DNA of 64,000 nucleotides, taken from positions 57,079-121,078 of the forward strand of contig CAMPET010000150.1 in assembly GCA_946803715.1 (NCBI GenBank), written 5' to 3'. The position numbers and the translations under genes are program-made. Below, one piece after another: positions 57,388 through 64,000 of this stretch (its first letter is position 1; every line of letters begins with the position of its first letter). This DNA is from Beroe ovata (Eukaryota > Ctenophora > Nuda > Beroida > Beroidae). The notes under the pieces were generated by a model. The model had not been told where the DNA came from. It was given only the letters and a program-made list of their open reading frames with translations, and did not search any database.

Positions 57388-59847
57388 AGCTATGAGGACT
57401 ATGACACACAAAGTGACGCGTGACAAGTGGCGCGTGACACACGTGGCATTTCCATTTGCTATCTGTCGGAGTTTTGAACTCTTGCATACTCGCATGAACG
57501 TTTAACATGGACCGTTTTACCGAGAATAGCCCTCTTTTTTATCTTATCTGGGGGTGATCGAATAGTTCGACGCACTTCACCCCTATGTATGTCAACAACA
57601 GCTAGTGTCCATCTCTGATTTACTACAGTATAATGTCATCAGATTCTTTTATCTTTTTATCGACCATATACGCGCAATCTTATTTTTCCTCCTGAAATAT
57701 CGACCCTCTGAAGGATTATGTCCGAGGCCTTTCTCGTGATACTGAAACATAAATTCAACTAAAAATATCCGACAAGTTATGAATTAATGATGAAACTTTG
57801 CGGATTCTAATCAATCAAACAATCAAATTAATTCTGATTAGTTGACTTTAATTGAATCATCATAATGAAGCCGATATGATTATTCAATCAACTTGTTATA
57901 ATTAGTACCATAGAATCCTTCCTCAGAGTCCATAATTGCCATTTTGTAAGGCATGAATATTAGGTATGTGACTTCATACCTATCGATATAATGATTATCC
58001 ACATGACATACATCATTTCATTCTAATCAAAATCTTATCTTCCTTATCTCAATAAGTACATTAAGAGAAGCTTTGGTTATATTTTCAATCCGTCTCCTAT
58101 TCGGCCGATTCTACATGACAGCCAGTCGGCAGTCTAAACTCGCTAATGGACTAAAAATTTACGAAATGTTACAATTTTGAATTTCCTGTAACGAAAATTC
58201 TAAAATTTATTCCTGCTTCGATAATTTCACCTTGACAAACGTGACCTGTCACTTGGGTATGATCACACTGCGACTCATGACTTGTTCACTTTCACTTGAC
58301 CTCTATCTTCTAGTTAAGTCATTGTACGTTGCCAAACCTGGGGCGCTGTCAACGACCATAGGACGGAAACATCATCACTTTTTGTTTCAAAGAAAAGCGG
58401 CGTGTGGGATATAAATATGTACCATGAAGCGTGAATATAATTTATGTTGTCTTGTCTTGGAGGATACCGTTCATTTGCATATATATCTGCTATCTCTCAT
58501 ATATTGTGGACGTAGCTTTGTATCTACATGTCTATCTGTCCATTTAAATGTCCAGATTTGCCCTGATAGTATCATGGACACCAGGCAGCAATTTGGAGTC
58601 TGTCCACGTTTCGCACTGCTATAATAATTACATGTTCCAACGACTGCGTTTGAATAATATAATATGCAGGTAACTATAGTGTGTTACAAAATGTAACATA
58701 AACTATGTTACAAACTCCAAGTCCAACTAATGACAAGAGCCCAGCTTGACTCGAGAATCTAGAGGGCTTCTCCTGTCGTTACACGTCCATGACTTTGTCC
58801 GTGTTTGTTACTACTTAGTGTAAAATTTTAAGTCGTTCTTCTAAGTCGTTTTAATGCTAGATGCATCCTAAGATAAAGTTCCCAGTATCCTAAGATAATT
58901 ATTGTTTTTCCCAAGGCCATGAAATAAGATTGGGTGTGGTTGCGGCATCTAGCGTTCTTTAAAGTCTATGCTATGAATTGACGTGCCATATACGACAGAC
59001 TGTCGCCTAATCACAGATTTACTAGGTCGTCCAAAAAGTCTTGTTGTGATATGGAGAATATATTGAGTGTATTCTTACGCTGTCTTCAAGTATAGTCTAA
59101 ATATGTCAAATTCTCGAAGTAAACTGTTTTTATTTTGTCATTGTTGAGCTTCAAATACAAATATTCGTTTAGGTTTATAATATGCAAATGGCACGTCCGT
59201 TTTTTGAGGGTTTTTCCCATTTCCTGCTACCGAACCATACCGTCTGGATATTCCATCAATATGAGACTAATTGTATACCTTGAACTGCTATCCTGCTCCT
59301 GTATTTGAATCTTATCCCGTATTCTGGTGAATGAAGTATGAAATGCCTAGGTCCCAATGGTTAACTTTAAGACTTAACTTTTTGATTTTGTTCACTTCGC
59401 ACGCGCCTGCAAGCAATATCCTGACTATAATGTGAAATTCCGCTTCTCTTCTGACGAATAGTTATCACAAATGTTAATCTATGTTAAAACTGTAGTCCAG
59501 TATACTATAGGTAGCCCTAGGCATTGAAGTTTTAAACTGGATGAAGGTTCAGCTGAAGCTTTTGCACTACATTATGCACCTGCAACGGTATTATTATGAG
59601 AGTTTAAAATCATTTTCCGGGAAATCAGTGGCAGGATTCTAGACATTATGTCGGCTTTTCTACCAGACGGGGGATGATTATGTTCTGTGTGTGTGTGAGT
59701 GTGGGTGAGTGTGGGTGTGTTTGTGTGTGTGTTTGTGTGGATGGTTCATGTTTGTTCAATGTTGGAATTTCAGGATACCAGTTGTTACGTTGTACTGAAT
59801 AATCACACATATAATACGTTTCATTCAGGGAAAATATTCGACCATTT

Positions 59848-60266
59848 CATGCTCCATAATCAAACATCCGCTCTCTTTTCTCAGAGAATAGAGATTTCGG
59901 AGCTCTAGTTTAGCTTTGAAAATGAAATGATTCATTTCCTGAATATGAATACGAGGTATAACTATAAGTGATGAGAGAAGCTTGATTGCTCATCAATCTA
60001 TTCGTTATCGTATGTATATTTCAAACAATCTCCGCACAGAAATTATACCTGGGATATGTGAATTGTTATACATGGTACCCACAAAGTGGATGCTTACTCA
60101 CTATAATAACTTCCCATTATGTGGAACCACGGAATCACGGAGTACCAGGCATGGCGGTTATATTAGGTAGAGTAGCCTGTATAAACCCTTAATTTTAATC
60201 ATTACAGTCCATTTTCCCTCAACCTCAGCTGTCTTAGATATTGTACGCACACACACACACACACAC
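59848..60266. repeat. Direct duplication at a single-N joint, first copy
   Basis: It begins TTCATGCTCCATAATCAAAC and ends in (CA)n at the N (60267). It is repeated with scattered differences from 60268. Confidence 0.85.
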
Positions 60267-60267
60267 N

Positions 60268-60723
60268 TTCATGCTCCATAATCAAACATCCGCTCTCTTT
60301 CCTCAGAGAATTGAGATTTTGGAGCTCTGGTTTAGCTTTGAAAATGAAATTATTCATTTCCTGAATATGAAAACTGGGTATAAGTGATGAGAGAAGCTTG
60401 ATTGCTCATCAGTCTATTCGTTATCGTATATATACTTCAAACAATCTCCGCATAGATATTATACCTGGGATATGTGAATTGTTATACAGTACCCACCAAG
60501 TGGATGCTTACTCACTATAATAACTTCCCATTATGTGGAACCAAGGAATCGCTGAGTACCAGGCATGGCGGTTATATAAGGTAGAGTAGCCTGTATAAAC
60601 CCTTAATTTTAATCATTACAGTCCATTTTCCCTCAACTTCAGCTGTCTTAGATATTGTAAGCGCGCACTCACACACACACACACACACTCACACACAAAC
60701 ACACGCACACACACACACACACA
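60268..60723. repeat. Direct duplication at a single-N joint, second copy
   Basis: It begins with TTCATGCTCCATAATCAAAC right after the N and ends in a longer (CA)n tract with interruptions. Like the first, it probably represents the second haplotype of one locus. Confidence 0.85.
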
Positions 60724-61991
60724 ATTAGCCAGGTTATTGGTATGAATTAGAAATGTAATCCGCTTGTCTAATATGCTCTCAGGAGTCAGAGACATTCCGG
60801 GATATTATCTTGTTTGAGAGGAAGAGAAGGAGAGAGAGAGAGAGAGGGGCCTGCGGTTGTGATTCATAGAGGTATGATTCATCTTATCTATATATCTTAT
60901 CTTAATATCTTATCAATATTTCTATATCATCGTATCTATATCTGTAGAAAGGTTGTCTTAATATATCTTAGTTAATATCTTAGCTTCTTAGTAGTAAAAT
61001 CTTTCTGCGAAGTTATGTTTCAACTTTCAAACATGTGTCTTGTACACATTGTCTTATGTACACATACACAAACACACAGACAGACAGACCGATATTTTAA
61101 CAAATTCGCTACTTTTTACCATCATATTATCATCATAGTACTACTTATAGCACTCGGCTATCATTATTATAGAGTAGCTGTATACTAAGATAGGTGTTGA
61201 TAAAGTACTTTCGCAAAATCTTACGAAGCTTTGTAACTCGTACTTATGCTATCAGCAACTTCCATATGCCCTTTCGTCTCTCACTGTTGAGTAGGAGTGT
61301 TTTCCGCGGAATTTCTGGCTCTCCACTTCCGCTGTAGAAATTCCGCATTTTTTCCGACGTTCACGAACTGATTTCATTACCATTGCCTTTGACAGATACA
61401 CAGGGTTTTCGGGTAATTGTTGGGAGAATAATTGAGGAAAGCGTGTCATTTAACTGACAACAAAAGTCCTAGACTCTTATTTATTCGGCATTATTTTTGA
61501 GAGACTCGAGAACGAAGGAATATTTGATACTTGTCATATCGAGATTTTCTGTCGAATATTTTGTACTACTGCGTGCCAGCCAAAGTGTAAGTTCAAGTTG
61601 TTTGAGTTGTTGGATTTACTATATGAGGTTGGATTAAATGCCGTGCTCTGGCATGTTTTTAGGGAATTTTTGTAAACAGCTTTGCCGACTCATCAAAGAA
61701 AAACTTGAGTCTGGTTCAGAAATATAAGACACTTTCTCTAAGTCTATAATATTCTCTCCGGTACTGGGGTTTTGGTATGTAGGGGAAAAACGTGGTGTGA
61801 ATGAAGCGGAGAAAGTCCGAAAATTTTTTACGGGATGATAAACGTGTTTGTTAGCAGTTAGTGTTCGACAAGCAAAAATCAAAACTTTATTCATCTAACG
61901 GCTTTCAATTTACATTTTTCGTGCTCTACAGCATTCAAATCGATGGTTTTTCAACCTTGGCAGTTTTCCGAACTCAACAAATCAAAATCCC

Positions 61992-63984
61992 ATGGTTTTT
62001 GATGCGACTTACTATCACTACAACCATATCAACGAGTGGAACTCCGAACCAAATTACTACCAAACCTTGGAAACCCTGGATCAGCAGTCACGTGACAGCC
62101 ACAGCTCACGTGACCAGATTCAATCACGTGACCTCGAGATAGGAGCTGGACACGTTTCTACTCATTCAACGACACACCACCAACTTGCTCCTTCATCAAC
62201 ACAGCCGATTCCACAGACACGCAGACATGATCAAGGTTAGATATCGGACTTTTCGGAGGGTTTTTGTGACTTTTATTCTAATTCTGATTCTAAATTTTCA
62301 CACTGGATCAAGAAATATTTGCTGCTTCGTTGCGGTGACGCGGTGTGTATTTCGCTTCTCACAGATACATTTTTCCAAGTTTGCCGTTGGTTTTACTGGA
62401 ATACTTTTCCAAGGAGCAGATAATCGTTACAACCGAGGGGCAGTTACGTCATCACAACGGCAATACAGGAATCCCCTCTTTAAAAGCAGATCAATAGAAG
62501 TTGGCATGTTGCCCAGACTCGATGGACAGGTTGGAGAAGGTATCACGGGTGCTCATAATCTAGCTCACATACACACACACATACACACACACAAGCACAG
62601 ACACACAAACACACATACACATGTCCAGGTACTGCACCTACTCAATGGAGACATGTACAAAACAAAGCCGACTGTGAACCGCCCTGATCGTATCATGTTC
62701 AATATCAGCGGAAAGAGATATGAGACGACGTACGAGTGTCTTGACAAGTGAGTGGCGGAATAATGTTGAGTTGCAGTATGTTGCTTAAAACTAAAAGTCG
62801 TCAGAAATCTTGTTTCATTGCACTCAGTTGTATATGCGATAGTTACCTAACTTCCCTGAAAACTTTGACCCCTGAATACGCTCCCCCATAATATCCTCAT
62901 TTCAGGTATCCCAACACGTTACTGGGCGTAGAATCCCGGAGGAGACAGTTCTATGATCCTGTGAAGAAGGAGTACTTCATCAACCGAAATCAGGTTCGTC
63001 TGGGGCCGGATGTGTGGATCCAACATTGACCATATCGAAACGATCTGCAAGTACAATACTATAATAAAGCTTGATCTTAGCCAAATCCTGGGTCTCGAAT
63101 CTCGATTTCGTCTCCCAGATAATTCACGCCAATAAGAAATCCTAGATAGTATAGGAACTCTCCACAGGTAGCATTCGACGCAGTTCTCTACTACTATCAA
63201 TCGGATGGGGAGATCTATAGGCCGGCTAGTATTCCAGAGAAAGTGTTTAGCAAGGAGCTTGAGTTTTATCGGTGAGAATTATGTCGTGAAACACAAGGAA
63301 ATCTTTTATTCGAGAGTGAGGCAAATCCATTTCGAATGGGTTTAATAATCCACTTTTCCTCTCGCACAGGCTGTTTCCTCCTAAACCTGTTGATATGACT
63401 CTGACAACTGCACTTGAACACGCGGGATTCATCAAGAAATTCCAGCTACTACTTTGGGTAGGTTTTTTCACAGTTTTATCCGTTCACGTGGTTTATCGAA
63501 AGTGGCCTGAGAAGGTCTTATTCCCCTCGTATCAAATTATTCCGCATCACCATTCAGCAATCCTTTATTTCTTTGGTATCAGAAGACAAATTTCCATCTC
63601 AATGTTATTCAACTACTGACCTCCCTCACCCCTATTCTCAGTTGTTCCTCGAGAAGCCTCACTCAAGCGCCGGGGCTAGGGTCTGGGCATCCCTCAACAT
63701 AATCATTATACTGGTGTCTGTGTGTAATCTAATCAGCGAGAGTATGCCCATGTACAGGTATCTATAGGGTGGTGTTATAGTCGTGGGATTGCACCAGAAA
63801 ATACCGCGATTCAGAATAGGAAAACGATTTTGAATCGACCCTGGGCCTCTTTTGGATGAAAAAGCTTCGCGATCCGTTCGGCGTTCCTTTGACTCCTATC
63901 TGTTCGATTATTTCAGGAATGACAGCGATGCATCAGATATCTTCTTCTCGATAGACGCGTGCTGTGTATCCTACTTTACAATAG
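61992..63984 (+). CDS. Shaker-type voltage-gated potassium channel subunit, 5' part (8 exons seen, runs off the window)
   Basis: Exons 61992-62235, 62414-62529, 62629-62747, 62906-62993, 63168-63271, 63370-63457, 63642-63757 and 63917-63984 join in frame, giving 314 residues before the right edge. The first ~135 residues are polar and variable. The T1 tetramerisation domain follows: DRIMFNISGKRYETTYECLD, then KYPNTLLGVESRRRQFYDPV, KKEYFINRNQVAFDAVLYYY, QSDGEIYRPASIPEKVFSKE and LEFYR. The T1-S1 linker is IKKFQLLLWQLFLEKPHSSA, and S1 is ARVWASLNIIIILVSVCNLI. The last exon (DIFFSIDACCVSYFTI) begins S2. No HxxxCxxC zinc motif is seen where Shab, Shaw and Shal families carry one, which favours Kv1/Shaker. 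The voltage sensor S4 and the pore are outside the window. A (CA)n tract sits at about 62568-62620, just before the third exon. Confidence 0.9.
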
Positions 63985-64000
63985 GTTAGGAGCTTCGTGT

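Larger units (their letters stand above)
57388..61991. other. Spacer between PDCD11 and the Kv channel gene
   Basis: About 4.6 kb of AT-rich DNA with no recognisable exon chain on either strand. It holds (GT)n near 59687-59740, (CA)n near 60247-60266 and 60669-60723, a GA-rich run near 60820-60847, and the duplication described separately. A conserved-looking short gene could be missed. Confidence 0.55.

Noticed and set aside
1-64000. CRISPR arrays, operons or other prokaryotic systems
   Set aside because: Tandem repeats here have no unique-spacer structure and the genes have eukaryotic introns, so no prokaryotic defence or mobile system is supported.
1-64000. tRNA, rRNA or small structured RNA genes
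   Set aside because: No cloverleaf with conserved A and B boxes or rRNA-like block was recognised by eye. A covariance-model scan would be decisive and could not be run.

Overview
The window is nuclear DNA from an animal, probably an invertebrate with compact, intron-rich genes. Coding exons of 60-200 bp are split by short GT-AG introns, many of 50-300 bp, and the protein families are metazoan: an Epac cAMP sensor, a Shaker-type potassium channel and a Ly6/three-finger protein. I could not fix the phylum from the sequence. No bacterial operon, phage, CRISPR array or convincing RNA gene was seen. Exon models were built by hand from splice sites, reading-frame phase and remembered family sequences.

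Layout. 1-10.5 kb is AT-rich DNA without a recognisable gene, carrying short repeats and two GC-rich composite palindromic repeats. A two-exon RRM protein gene follows at 10.5-11.7 kb (+). An F-box/WD40 gene occupies 12.0-16.3 kb (+, 11 exons). It converges with a complete Epac-type Rap exchange-factor gene at 35.4-17.7 kb (-, about 30 exons). A second F-box gene (F-box plus leucine-rich, with an acidic PDN-repeat insert) lies whole inside a 4.2 kb Epac intron on the same strand, at 25.9-24.2 kb.

From 35.8 to 39.3 kb there is a tandem array of three ~1.39 kb units with telomere-like tracts. A GPI-anchored, two-domain Ly6-like gene sits at 40.8-41.8 kb (+). A second GC-rich palindrome cluster lies at 43.5-44.4 kb. 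The 33-exon PDCD11/RRP5 ribosome-biogenesis gene fills 45.7-57.4 kb (+), and the 5' part of a Shaker-type Kv gene runs from 62.0 kb off the right edge.

The genes do not form one pathway. Two are likely SCF substrate receptors, one is a cAMP-to-Rap switch, one makes pre-rRNA processing machinery and one is an ion channel. The most unusual features are in the repeats: a ~119 bp satellite in introns of two unrelated genes, a modular GC-rich palindrome family, a 135 bp near-perfect palindrome, and a minisatellite that generates a ladder of 5' splice sites in the Epac gene. Two direct duplications (27.9-30.4 kb and 59.8-60.7 kb) meet at single-N joints and look like unmerged haplotypes rather than biology. 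One 653-base gap (32110-32762) falls in an Epac intron.
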